Positions 1-11,128 of a stretch of DNA of 40,833 nucleotides are shown here, piece after piece. A program made the position numbers and the translations under genes. The notes under the pieces were generated by a model. The model did not search any database. It had not been told where the DNA came from and saw nothing but the letters and a program-made list of their open reading frames with translations. Each line of letters begins with the position of its first letter. Positions within the stretch are counted from its first letter, which is position 1. The stretch comes from Mnemiopsis leidyi (taxonomy: Eukaryota > Ctenophora > Tentaculata > Lobata > Bolinopsidae), in NCBI GenBank assembly GCA_000226015.1, contig JH153345.1:318193-359025 (forward strand), read 5' to 3'.

Positions 1-60
1 AACGCACATCGACCGTTAACGCAAACGCAATGTCTGACAAGTCCAATTTCAAGAAGCGAA

Positions 61-231
61 AATAAAATGACGGGATCATCGGAGGGTGCGCGCTCCTGTA
101 TAACGACCTACAACAACAACAAGCGTGGCGTAAGCACGCGCATCGCCCGTTGATAAGACAAGTACTTGTTTTATCAACGGGGGATGCGTTGTACGGCAGC
201 GCGCACCCTCCTGTCATTTTATTCCCTCTAT
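61..231. repeat. Fold-back (snap-back) inverted repeat
   Basis: An inner stem pairs CGCATCGCCCGTTGATAAG-type sequence (about 139-163) with its near-perfect complement at about 164-188, around a palindromic ACAAGTACTTGT centre at 158-169. Outer arms also pair: AATAAAATGAC and AGGGTGCGCGCT on the left match AGCGCGCACCCT and GTCATTTTATT on the right. The left side carries about 35 extra bases. This looks like a small non-autonomous fold-back transposon. I could not fix its ends or a target-site duplication. Confidence 0.65.
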
Positions 232-1503
232 TCCATATTCGATTATTCGCTAGTCGAATGAGGGTCGGACGAAGTCAGACAAGCGATGCGCGTCTACTTC
301 TAGAATTTCTTCGCCAGGCCAGAAATGCGTAACAGCGCGTGATGGCCGCGACAGTAGGTTATCAACCTACAATTGTTTTACGTTGTGACCGCGCGCACCG
401 GATGTTGCCGCTTCGCGGCGCCGCAGCAGGGCTAGCAAGTAAGCACCTGTTTAGCATTTAGGTGAAAACGCGCTTGCTCGCTCACCAGACCTGCAGGCCC
501 AAGACCCTCCTATTATTTTAATTTCGCATCGATTACAAATGAGGTTCGTACAAAGTCAGACAAAATGATTTGCTGTTATGTGTTAGCCGGCTACTGAATA
601 GATTCATGAATATAAAGCAACTGTAAGTGTAACGAGAAAATTATCAAATACGTGTGAATGGCAGCATCGGGTTTCCTGATCAAGCTGGACTACAGACTAG
701 CCGAGTTCAATTTGCGCTCATTAAAGTTAAACTAATTATTAAGCTGAGATAACACTAGGCCTAGGTTAATTTTAAGTGCGAGAAATGAGAGAAGGTCAAG
801 GAAGGAAAAATTGATGATCGATGATTGATACCCTAACTCTAAGATCCTTCGCAACTTCTCATTTTGAAGCAGTACCTGTTGTAAATGTGGGCCTTTTTAT
901 TGTTTATTTTCAATTTATTATTCGTATCTTATTTTATATCATTGACATTTGACTTTGAGGACCTCAGAGACAGAGAGAGAGAGCCATACTACGCAGCGTC
1001 CAGTTATACTAATGACATTTGATGTTTTGAGCAGCGAGAGTCGATTATGACCGATAGTAAAATTGTATTTGAACTGGCTTATGTAACGACTAATTCAAAG
1101 ACAGTAATGACAATGACATTACTTGTTACTGTTTTGCCACAATCTACTTATAATAATAACATTCTCTAAGTCTATCCCTCGCAATTTTTGCTGCATTCAC
1201 AATTCATGATCATCGGACTCTGATCATGAAAATAACCACTTATTTCAATCGATCATACAAAAGGTTTAGCCGGGAAAGCGCACCAACTGATCCTAACTCA
1301 ATATCCAAATCCAATCGTCATCGCTTATTGCTTACGTGCACCAAAGGGTCCACCTCCATTTTCAAGTGGAATGAATTATTGTTGTAAGATTACTAATACT
1401 AATAGCACTACATCACTACACGCTGTTAAATCATAGCTTATCGCTATTAAATCATAGCTTATCGCTATTACATTAACAATGACATAGTCACACTATGTTA
1501 CTG

Positions 1504-1529
1504 TGTGTTACTGTTATAACAGTAACACA
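1504..1529. repeat. Perfect 26-bp palindrome
   Basis: Both halves read TGTGTTACTGTTA on opposite strands with no mismatch and no spacer. It lies about 300 bp upstream of the sulfatase ATG, among further ACTGT/ACAGT-rich sequence. It could be a dimeric protein-binding site or the remnant of a fold-back element. The sequence alone does not decide. Confidence 0.7.
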
Positions 1530-1820
1530 AACTTTGAAAATCAATGACATAATCATAGCACAAATTTTCATGATCAGGATGACTGAATTTGAAGACGTCA
1601 AACTAAGAATTGAAGAACCAATGTACAAAAATCATTGGTAATTCTGGTGGTTTATATCTGTATTAAGAAATCGAAAAAGACATCAGTTTCTCAGACTTTG
1701 CAGACCTGCAAAAACTGACACTCTTCGACTTAAAACATCCTAATCATTAAAACAGGATATCCCAAAAAGACAATGCATTGCTGATCACACTAAAGCCAGT
1801 GAAAGTGTAACGGCCACTAC

Positions 1821-4800
1821 ATGATCAGATTGACAGGTCTAACAATGTGGAGTGTTAAACAAGTTCTCCAACTTCAAGTCCTCACGATCTTTGCAATAAA
1901 CACGTGTCTTGCGTCCTCTTCAACACCACTTCGACCACACATTCTCTTCATCATGGCGGACGATATTGGGTATCAGGATGCAGGTTTTCGTGGCAGTGAC
2001 ATTCCCACTCCAAACATGGACAGGCTCGCTAATTCGGGGGTTATTTTAAAGTTTCATTACGTCATGCCCCAGTGCTCCCCCACAAGAGCTACCTTCATGA
2101 CGGGTAGGAACGCTATTAGGACGGGGGCCTGGTACGGGAACCTCAAGCCGGGTCAGGTGGGAGGTATGGAATCTGACCCCAGAACTAAAACACTCGCTGA
2201 AATGTTGGGAGAAAATCGGTACAAGACTCATCTTGTGGGTAAGTGGCATCTGGGCATGTCCAGTCCAGATTACACCCCGGTTAACAGAGGGTTTGACACA
2301 TTCCTTGGGATGTTCCTCGGTTCGGGAGACTACTTCAAGCATAAAAACGGAAAGGGGTTCGATTTGAGGTTAAACTATCGTCAAGATGATGGGGTTATCG
2401 TGGATAAGATCTTAAAGAAGTACGCAGATGTACACAGCACACAAATATACACAAACCGAACGATTGAGCTGCTTGAGAAGCATGTAGAGGAGCATGGCAC
2501 AGGAAACGAAGAGCCTCTCTTTCTATTTCTATCCTACCAAACTCCTCACGGCCCCTACCAAGCTACGGCTGAATGTAAGGAAAGTCTTCCAGACTCTTTT
2601 CAGAACAAGTCAGGTCAAACCAAATCGTACGCAGGAATGGTCAGCTGCATGGACGAGAGCATCGGGAAGATTCACGCCCGACTTACCGAACTGAACATGA
2701 TCGATAACACCCTAATTGTCTTCACCAGTGATAACGGTGCCATTTTGGACGGTCCGGGCAGCAACTTTCCTCTGAGAGGCGGGAAGAAGGACTACTACGA
2801 GGGGGGTATCCGAGCTTTATCGTGGGTTAACAGTCCTCTTTTGGAGAGGACGGGCTACGTAAACGAGCACCTTCATCACATCTCTGACTGGTATCCGACG
2901 TTTGAGTACTTGGCTGGCGGTGGGGATACCAAGGAGACGTCGAGACGCAAAAAGAAGTCTAACAAAAAACCGCACGTAGATGGATATAACATCTGGGATT
3001 CTATATCCCGAGATGTGTCATGCAGGGATACAGTAAGTGTTTCTTTTTGTATTCTCTGTTATCCAATTTAATCTTCCATGAATTGTGCAGAGTTAAATTA
3101 AATAAGGGAGGATTATTAGGGGGGATTGATCACGATTGACCAATTTTGACTATTTCTCTTAGGTCAGGCCGTCAGGGTGTTGAAAATTTTGATCCTGACC
3201 ACTGGGTAACAATTTTATTCATAGCCATAATCAAACTTTAATTTGACCATGGGCATGACCACAGGAAAATTTTAAAAGTGTCATAGACCATAGGTATTGT
3301 CAAACTTTTTAAACGATGACCACATTTCAGGGATAATTTGAGGGCTCCTTGGTTTAGTAGATATCTTTCACTATGAGTATGACCTAGTGGGAACCATCCC
3401 GGGCTACTTGTGGTCTTGGACATGATAATTTTTACCATTGAAAACGGGTCAAATTCCAGGGTATCACTCTCATGGTCATCAGGTCACAGTCAGTTCCTAA
3501 ACCGTTACCGAAAAATACAAGGCAGTGCCCGGTGATTAAGCAATAGTAAAATCAATCAGATTGTGTATTCATAACGTCAAGCAATTTAGCAGTAACGCTG
3601 ATCATACTTATATATTATTGAAATATTGAGATCAACTTCAATTCAAGAATCGAGATTTCTATGTAAAACTAAATGGGTTTGATGTCTGCTGATATAAACT
3701 ATTATAACGAATCGAATAACAGGTTCTGATAAACATTCAGAGGACCGATATGTTTAATGCAAACGGAGTTACAAAACGTCCTAAACTAGAAGTAGAATTT
3801 GCCAAGAAAATTACGAATTCTATTGGAGACAATGAGTCCGATGATGAAAGTGAAGAAAGTGCTGGAGAGGAAATTGACACAAACGATACGGGAGATGAAA
3901 GAGGAGCTGTCGTTGTCCATGTTTCAAGGCCTGAGGATGGCACGGAAATCATCGACGAAGATCCGGAAATAAGTGAAAGTAGTCCAGAGGGCGCTGCAGA
4001 GGGCGCTGAACAGTCGGGCCATTATGGTAGTGAGACTGACGTAATCGAAACAAATGAGGCTGTTACGGATCTTGATGACGATGAAACCGAAAATAGTCAA
4101 GTTTCTGGAGAATCCGAAAGTGATGACTTAAATGATACTGAGGATTATGAGACTGAACACAGAGACGAAAATGTAGAACAAGACACAAACGAGGATGAAG
4201 ATGGAGATGGAGTGGAAGAACCGCGTTTAAGTAAAAATAGGACGGTCCCGTTTAAAGATTTGGTCGTTTTTATCTGGAAAACTTGGAAGATTATTGTTGG
4301 TAAGCACAAACTCAAAAAGTGGATGATTAATATGCTTCGTTTTTTCCGTCCAATAAATACTATCAGATTGAAAATGCAAGATAAGACTAAGAGTTTTAAA
4401 ATTTCTTCAACAACTTTTTTCAACAACTTTACGTAAACATTTTTTTCAGGAAATGAAAAATCTCTTTACACCGGATGGAAAACGAAGGACCTTGACGTGA
4501 TTTTGAACTCCGAGGCATTTGTTAGTGACACAATTGACGACACTGACAACAGAGTTTTACTTTATGAATTAAAGACGGATCCTAAAGAAAAACGCAATAT
4601 AGCTGCTAAATTCCCAGGGATGGCCAAGGAGATGGTTAAGATGTAAGTTTCTTGGTCTTTTCTATTGAGTTATATAAAACCAAAAGTAAGGTGTTAATGA
4701 ACTCTGATAATTAAGGAAGAAAACCTATGATTTGAATAGTTCTATTTCTTGACGAAAGTTTAGTTACAGTTATACGCAGTAAAGTCATTGACTTGAAGTA

Positions 4801-5125
4801 TAATTCCCGTTTAAGAGCCTTTTACTTTTTCACCTTATCAGCCGAGAAGAACTATCGAAGTCACAACATATGTCATGCGGGCTGCGGCTAATAAAGAATC
4901 GTCTGATCGATCAGTCTATTTCCCTCAATTGATCACGTGATTTAATCTCACTCAAACCACTTCAGGGTTAATAAGAACTTCTGGAATGAAGTGAAGCCGA
5001 TACAAAAGTACAAGTACAGCGGCCGAGGGATCAGGACAGAAGAGGGCCATGTGATCTGGCGACCGTGGTTGGATTCCGAGACGGGGGTGACGATGACCAG
5101 AATATTTGATGTTGATTTGGAGTGA
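1821..5125 (+). CDS. Arylsulfatase B-like sulfatase with acidic insert
   Basis: The four exons are 1821-3032, 3741-4299, 4450-4642 and 4966-5125. Every junction has GT/AG and keeps phase, giving about 707 residues against about 530 for human ARSB. After a signal peptide (an alternative Met at 1845 fits it better) come the metal-binding DD at 47-48, the formylglycine site CSPTR with Cys85, GKWHLG at 140-145, His243 in TPHGP and SDNG at 303-306. These are the active-site features of type I sulfatases, which hydrolyse sulfate esters of glycans in lysosomes or outside the cell. The C-terminal family blocks WKIIVG, LYELKTDPKEKRNIAAKFP and IWRPWL are present. Exon 2 adds a Glu/Asp/Ser/Thr-rich stretch, residues about 432-570, that ordinary ARSB, ARSI and ARSJ lack. 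The gene is convergent with the next one. The family is certain but the exact substrate is not. Confidence 0.93.
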
Positions 5126-6059
5126 AGGGAAATTAAAATTGATCTAACTTAGATCTATTTTTATCTATACATAAGATATAAAGAGGTTTTTCGAATTATT
5201 TAGATTCCTGTCCAGGCTTACTTATTTTCCCGAATATTTTTATTCACATTGGACGTTTACTTTTCCGCATTGTGTAATCCTAATATTCGATGGTGTCTGT
5301 CATTGAATATAGTTATACATGTAATTTTCTTAAATCAGATGTATCTTGAAGTTTAAAAACTTAAGTATCTGAGCGCAATTGTGCCTCATGTAAAGCTAGA
5401 AAAGTATAATCGTACTTGGCGATTTAAATGCAATTGCTTGACAAGGAAAACTTACGATTAGGTTGATTTGATTTTTCTTATTTAATTAAATGTGAGGGAA
5501 GAAAAATTTCGTTTGGATGAAATGAACGTTTCAACATTATACTTTAAGTTTAAGTCGAAATGTAGCAAATGCAATCAGTGGAAAATCATGCACAAGCTTC
5601 ATTATCATGCAAAAGTTAGGCAAAATTTAATTAATTACCTAAACAAAATAAATAAAAGTATTCATTATTTAAAATTATTAAATATCTTAAAAACCTATTT
5701 TGTCCTGTCTTTTGCTTGGAAAGCATTATTGGTTAGTCATGGCTGCCTATTACTATTGTCTAATTTCTATAAATACATTTGTGACGCGTTTTTTCAGCGC
5801 AGCCTTAATGCACAGTGCACATCAGACTAACGCAAAACGCCAGATAACGACCAGAAATTCTAACCAGATAGAAATTTCAGTTCATCGGGTACATTAAGGG
5901 GTGCCTTCACAAGCGGGAGTTATAGGGTTTGGGTCGAAAAGGATATAGCTCTTTAAGTCGTTACCATCAAATCTAGCCGTCATCTTGAAGCAGTAGAATT
6001 GTTGCAGTTGACGATCCAGAGGAGGGGAATGAAAGGCTAAACTTTCAATGTTTAAACTC
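5126..6059. other. Intergenic region between two convergent genes
   Basis: This AT-rich stretch holds the 3' flank of the sulfatase gene and that of the minus-strand gene ending at 6060. Short open frames around 5490-5900 have AT-driven lysine/asparagine composition and resemble nothing I know. I see no RNA gene. Confidence 0.6.
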
Positions 6060-9000
6060 TCAGTAGTACACCCGCGGTGTGATTGTCTTGCAGCACGTCC
6101 AAACGTTTAGTCCTTTCTGAAACAGTATGTAGAGTGAAAATGAGAATGAGGTTGCACCTCCTGAATGTTACAACTGCAAAGCGAGGTAGCACTAACTAAA
6201 TGTTATAGCTGCAAAGCGAGGTAGCACTAACTAAATGTTACAGCTGCAAAGCGAGGTAGCACTAACTAAATGTTACAGCTGCAAAGCGAGGTAGCACTAA
6301 CTAAATGTTACTGCTGCAAAGTGAGGTAGCACTAATTAAATGTTACAGCTGCAAAGTGAGGTAGCACTAACTAAATGTTACTGCTGCAAAGTGAGGTAGC
6401 ACTAACTAAATGTTACAGCTGCAAAGCGAGGTAGCACTTACTATAAATATAATAGCTGCAAAGCGAGGTAGCACTAACTAAATGTTACTGCTGCAAAGTG
6501 AGGTAGCACTAACTAAATGTTACAGCTGCGTAGCGAGGTAGCACTTACTAAATATAATAGCTGCAAAGGGGCGCAGCTTTAACTAAATGTTATGAAACAT
6601 ATTTATGAATAATGAAACATAGTTTATCTTACTTAATCATATTAATTTTTTACTTAACCTATTTAAAAAAGTGACGTGTCCTTGAAAATTTTGACATTTC
6701 AGCTTACCGGTTTGGAGGAAGGCTGAGGACTGTCGTGAGTTGGTTTGTAGTATGGGTGACACAGGTCTCCGGAGTTGACTGTCACGTTCCTCGACTTCAA
6801 CGTCTGAAACAATGGGAATGTTTTATGAAAAATCGGGGTACACGATCTTTGGAAACAGATTCAGTATGGTATTTTAAAATACCCACTTTGACGTGAGCGC
6901 AGCTTGAATAATACATACTTGAATTATTCGTAACGTACATTCCAAGATTGGTTTGAAAAATCTTAAAACTGGTCCAGATTCAAAAACTTACCTGGTAACA
7001 GTGCTGTCTACCTCGAACGATAGACAACGAATTCGGATCAACAGATTCTGTCGCGATTGATATCTCATTTTGCCTTGCAGGATTCATCTGCAGAAACAAG
7101 CAATAAAGATATGAACTCGGGGACACGTAAATAATTAAAATTTAAAAGACTCCAGAATTCTTGATGTGGGGGAGATATTTTAAATTTGTTCCATCAAATG
7201 TGATTGCACACAGCGATTGACCAATGAAAGCCCGATACAGCCAATCAATTTTGAGAAACACAAAAAATGTAAGCTGATGTCGTGAACCATTCGAAAGCCC
7301 TTGTTGCATACTTGTGATTAATGTATATAAAGGTATAGAAACGAATCAAAAGCGTCTACTTTACATTCGAAATCACACACTTTAGAGGATTGGGCTCTCT
7401 TACCGTGGGCATGTTAGGACTGTTGGAGGAGAAGGATGGAGTACGGTGGTTGCAGTGGTTTAAGCATCTCTTAGCTTGCTCGTTGCTGTATAGACCCTTA
7501 AATAGTAATTCCTGTGGGGAGAAATCAGTTAACACTTGATGGGTTACACTATTTGAATAAGACATGATAACATGATATTATAAACATCTGTTAATAGTTT
7601 ATTTGAATACAAGTCAGTAGAGAACGATTTTTGTTAAAAATTGAAGGAGAACTTAAAAGTTGGGTATATACATGATAAAGATTGTCGAAGAGGACGTCGA
7701 TGAGGTGGCAGGGACACTTATAGTATCCGGGGGTGGGGGAGGTGGCTCCTTCTGAAGGTCTCGTTCCTACGTGGACAGCAGATCAGCAAATTTAATTCGA
7801 CTTTGAGTTACAGCCGATACACTTCTACATTGAACCATAGTCTCAAATTAATTTCAGGATAAATTGCCATTACTTCTTTGTGAAATTCGTATCAAGATAG
7901 AAGAGTTTTTTCAGAAATAAACTTACTGTGAGCTCGAGGAAGATCCCAAACTTGGATTTCACCGACGACGTGGTTATAATTACTCCCCTCTCCGCCCTTC
8001 ACCGAAGCAAACATGTCTTGAATATACTGCTGATGCCAGGGCGGGGAGGTTGTGGGACCCCGGGTCTTGGTGCTCTCGGTGTAATACTCCGAGGTGGAAC
8101 TTTCTGCCGTACGAACTCTACTTTCTGTCAACAGTCGACTTTCTTCAGAGTTTCCTTTCGTCGGAACTGTTGAGAGTTTAAGCCAGTGTTAAGTACTACT
8201 TATTAAGTGATAGACGTTAGCATTATTCTACTATTCTCAATATGTTTCTAGCATGTTTTCTTGTTTCAAGAGTAACGTCTACAGAATTTTCTGCTTACAC
8301 CAAAAACATAACTTATCGATAACATTAATAAAATTTACTTTTTGGTGGAATGCGGTGGTGTTCAACTTTTTCTTGTGGGGGTTTGTTCCCGTCGTTCCCC
8401 AATTTTTTATCTGCAGAGTTTGTAGAATAAGAAGAAATCAAAGATTACGGAGAGGTGCAGTGGAATATGGTTTACACTTTACATCTTACAATCGTACACA
8501 ACATTAATCACATTTACTCGCCGCACCTAAATATGGATCACGCAGTAAGACTAAGAAAACCCATTTGTTTCTGAAGAATTACTTATGACTTGTACCATAC
8601 AAGAACAGTTTAGGGCTGCACCTCAATGATTTGAAATATCTGGGATCTTTAATAAATCTGGATTTATAAAAAAATTACATTTTGATTTATATAAACCTGA
8701 AATGTGAGTGGGCCGAGTGTCCACCTTGGGTCTTGTATCCCCCTTGACTCTATTCCCAGTGAATTTTGATTCTGGAGCCTTTAAAGTGTCTTCTGGTCGG
8801 TTTTCTCCTAATGGGGGCCTGGCTAATAATGGCGGCAGGGGTCTGTCGACCTTTCTGGTATCTGATTCTGAATAAAGATTAAGAATAATAAATATTAATT
8901 AAAATGGAAAAAGCAGTGAAATTAAAAATACACTATGTCTTAAAAATAAATGCTAAAGAAATTACTAAAACAGCCACTCACAGTTACAAGAAAGTTTGGT

Positions 9001-9595
9001 TCCCGTAGTCCTACCCCAGAACAACATTTAATCCCTGAGTTTTTGCCCAGCGACCCTAACCCTAACCCTAACCCTAACAGTAACACTAACTCTAACCCTA
9101 ACCCTAACCCTAACCTACCTAACCCTAACCCTAACCCTAACCCTAACCGTAACCGTAACCCTAACCCTAACCGTAACCGTAACCGTAACCGTAACCTTAA
9201 CCGTAACCGTAACCGTAACCGTAACCGTAACCGTAACCGTAACCGTAACCGTAACCGTAACCGTAACCGTAACCGTAACCGTAACCGTAACCGTAACCGT
9301 ACCCGTAACCGTAACCGTAACCCTGACCCTATGACCTTAATCCTAACCCTAACGAAGTTGTCTCTTGTGGAGCAGGACGTCACTGGGGCAAAATATCTTG
9401 GTTAAAACGTTCAGGGGCACGATGTTCTAGGGCAGGACGTCGGCCACCGAAAGTTTGATTATAGACTCTTAAGATTCAAAGAACTTCAACTAAACATACT
9501 TATGGCATTAGTAGAGTTAGACAATCTTGGATTAAGATAAAAATTACCGTGAGATGATAGTATTCTCTTAGATTGACGTCGAGGTCTCCCGGCGG
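6060..9595 (-). CDS. Unrecognised multi-exon gene, 5' end not resolved
   Basis: In transcription order the exons are 9548-9595, 8679-8861, 8339-8410, 7927-8166, 7672-7751, 7404-7511, 6992-7087, 6708-6803 and 6060-6116, the last ending in TGA. Each is bounded by AG and GT, and one reading phase carries through all eight junctions, which is unlikely by chance. A further exon at 11004-11089 (encoding FYPINPVIVTDSF) would join in phase, but the true start was not found. The roughly 320 residues read are polar and rich in Ser, Thr, Pro, Arg and Lys, so probably largely disordered. There is one ordered-looking patch, YYKCPCHLIDVLFDNLYH followed by ELLFKGLYSNEQAKRCLNHC, and it contains most of the cysteines. 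I recognise no domain or homologue and assign no function. One intron contains a 35-bp tandem array and another contains a 451-bp transposon. Confidence 0.6.
6166..6590. repeat. 35-bp tandem repeat array, about 12 copies
   Basis: The unit begins TGTTACAGCTGCAAAGCGAG and continues with GTAGCACTAACTAAA. Units start near 6166, 6201, 6236, 6271, 6306, 6341, 6376 and 6411, then continue with small length changes to about 6590. Variant units with CTGCTGC and AAAGTG partly alternate with CAGCTGC units, suggesting that pairs were duplicated. Many copies hold the E-box-like palindrome CAGCTG. The array fills most of the last intron of the minus-strand gene. There are no spacers of different sequence, so it is a minisatellite. 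Confidence 0.95.
8998..9448. mobile_element. MITE-like element with telomere-type repeat core (copy A)
   Basis: The ends are imperfect terminal inverted repeats: the left starts GGTTCCCGTAGTCCT and the reverse complement of the right starts GGTGGCCGACGTCCT. The resemblance continues through CCC(C/T)AGAACA, about 26 bp in all. The element is flanked by the direct repeat GAAAGTTT at 8990-8997 and 9449-9456, an 8-bp target-site duplication. Its core (about 9053-9352) is a hexamer array, CCCTAA at the edges and mostly CCGTAA inside. It has no transposase frame, so it is non-autonomous. A shorter copy lies at 39917-40081. The 8-9 bp duplications suggest Mutator-like or possibly hAT ancestry. It sits inside an intron of the unrecognised gene. 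Confidence 0.85.
9053..9352. repeat. Telomere-like hexamer array (CCCTAA/CCGTAA)
   Basis: The array starts and ends with CCCTAA units, the vertebrate-type telomere motif on the C-rich strand. From about 9150 to 9335 it is dominated by the single-base variant CCGTAA. The long asparagine/arginine or arginine/leucine open frames across it are translations of this repeat and not genes. Coding sequence and unique DNA lie on both sides, so this is an interstitial array and not a chromosome end. Confidence 0.95.
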
Positions 9596-11003
9596 CTGAT
9601 CCAAGAAGTGCACACGTGATTACCAAGCTTAGATAACCAAGAGACATATTATCATTACACTAAAAAGATTGATGTTAGTATTCGCCATAATTAACTGGTA
9701 GTGGTATTCACAATCACAGCGTTTGACCCTCAAGTTTTGACCCTTGATATAAGTCGTTGTTTAATACCAGCGAAAATGCAGCGTCGTTTCGGATCTTTTA
9801 ACCTCAATTAATCACACAAATGCACCTAGTCATAGTGTTAATCTCAAAGCTGTAAAAACACCTTTAGCAGGTTAAAGGAGATTCGAAAATCAATAAACTG
9901 AAGACTAATTTGTATATATTTGCAAATATTCTCTGCGAAGTACTAGGAACTGGTCGCGAAGAACTGGACACAAGCACGATTTTCACGTTATGAAATGTAA
10001 CACTAAAACGGAGAAAAAGAGAGGCAACACCAACTGAAAATGTAGCACTGCAGACGAAGTGCAATTTCACATTGCAAACAATCGAAAAATCAAATTAAAT
10101 CAGAAATAATTCATTTGCTGTTAAAAGTGATACTGATAAGAAGGGACCATTTAGGAAATGAAAGATCAGGGAACGCAGCACGCCTTGCACTGCAGCCTAT
10201 GGGGAGAAGACCTGTGAAGAACGCTTACAAAGTTAGTGATCTTCACCTTTATCCACCACCCAGGTAACCAGATCGGGGCACCAATATATTAAGATGATTT
10301 GAGGAGTACCCTTATTTCCGGTTCACAAATTCAGAACGACAAAGATGAAAGAGGAGAAAGTTAGGGACGGGGGAAACTAAACTTAACTACATCCTTCCGG
10401 TGATTAGTCTGGTGGAAGCTTCGTGATAGGGGATGTGGCAGTGAGCAACCAAGCTACTTCGCCGAAAATTTGCTGAAACCAGCTGTTAGAACGGCCGTGA
10501 AATCTCCGCGCCAGGGGCGGGCGGAATTTGGGAGTGTCGGTCTTTTTGAAACTGGATTAGCGAAGGAGTTGTAATGAGAACAATTCATTTAAGTTGGTTT
10601 AAAGTTGTAGATTCACCGAACTATATGGTACAGCAGACAAGAACTAACAGGAAAGGGAGTCAGCCAGCACGTCTTTAGGGCTGGAAATTCCATCGGGAAA
10701 ATTAAAGGAGATTCTAAGATAGAAAACGCTGTCAGACCGTCAGAGCTAAAGATTGGTCATGGTGTCTCGTATCTATATCTAGTTAGAGTTAGCCAACACC
10801 TCCGAGGACTTAAAAAAGGGGGTTGTTTATTTAGTCTGTGAGCGATAGAAATAAAGAAAGGGTCCTGGGAATCAAAATTTGGATACTTGGATAGCAAATG
10901 GTTTATTTTCCTATACATACTATGCTTGAAATAGAATACCATGCTTGAGAGATTGTATATATGGACAATGTTCAATTTTTAGTAACATTGACAAAAAACT
11001 CAC

Positions 11004-11089
11004 GTAAAAATGAATCCGTGACTATAACAGGATTAATCGGGTAAAACAGTTTTCGCAATCCTTCTATTGGTCCAAATGTGAAGAGAAAA
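11004..11089 (-). CDS. Possible additional upstream exon of the unrecognised gene
   Basis: The 86-nt block is open in the needed frame and reads LRKLFYPINPVIVTDSF. It is followed by a good donor (GTGAGT) and preceded by an AG. Its exit phase matches the entry phase of the exon at 9548-9595. The acceptor has a weak pyrimidine tract and I found no convincing exon before it, so it remains tentative. Confidence 0.3.
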
Positions 11090-11128
11090 CTAGTAAATTA
11101 TATAGTTATCAATTAACTAATTATATAG

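Larger units (their letters stand above)
1..1820. other. Repeat-rich intergenic spacer upstream of the sulfatase gene
   Basis: I see no convincing coding exon here. The first 590 bases are GC-richer than the rest and made of inverted and direct repeat segments. A segment at about 205-290 recurs in diverged form at about 505-570: both read ACCCTCCT, then an AT-rich stretch, then ATGAGG, then AAGTCAGACAA. Around 1428-1470 a unit of about 22 bp built on AAATCATAGCTTATCGCTAT occurs twice in tandem. The last few hundred bases should hold the sulfatase promoter, but no TATA box or other element stands out. An AG at the end of AAAGCCAG, 21 nt before the ATG, could be a 5' UTR splice acceptor. Confidence 0.6.

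Noticed and set aside
6166-6590. Regularly spaced repeats suggesting a CRISPR-like array
   Set aside because: The units are directly tandem with no unique spacers, and the context is a eukaryotic intron, so it is a minisatellite.
9053-9352. Chromosome end signalled by telomere motif
   Set aside because: Unique DNA and genes continue on both sides, and the array lies within terminal inverted repeats with a target duplication.
8940-9405. Long open frames reading Asn-Arg or Arg-Leu repeats on both strands
   Set aside because: They are translations of the CCCTAA/CCGTAA hexamer array inside a transposon-like element and not a gene.
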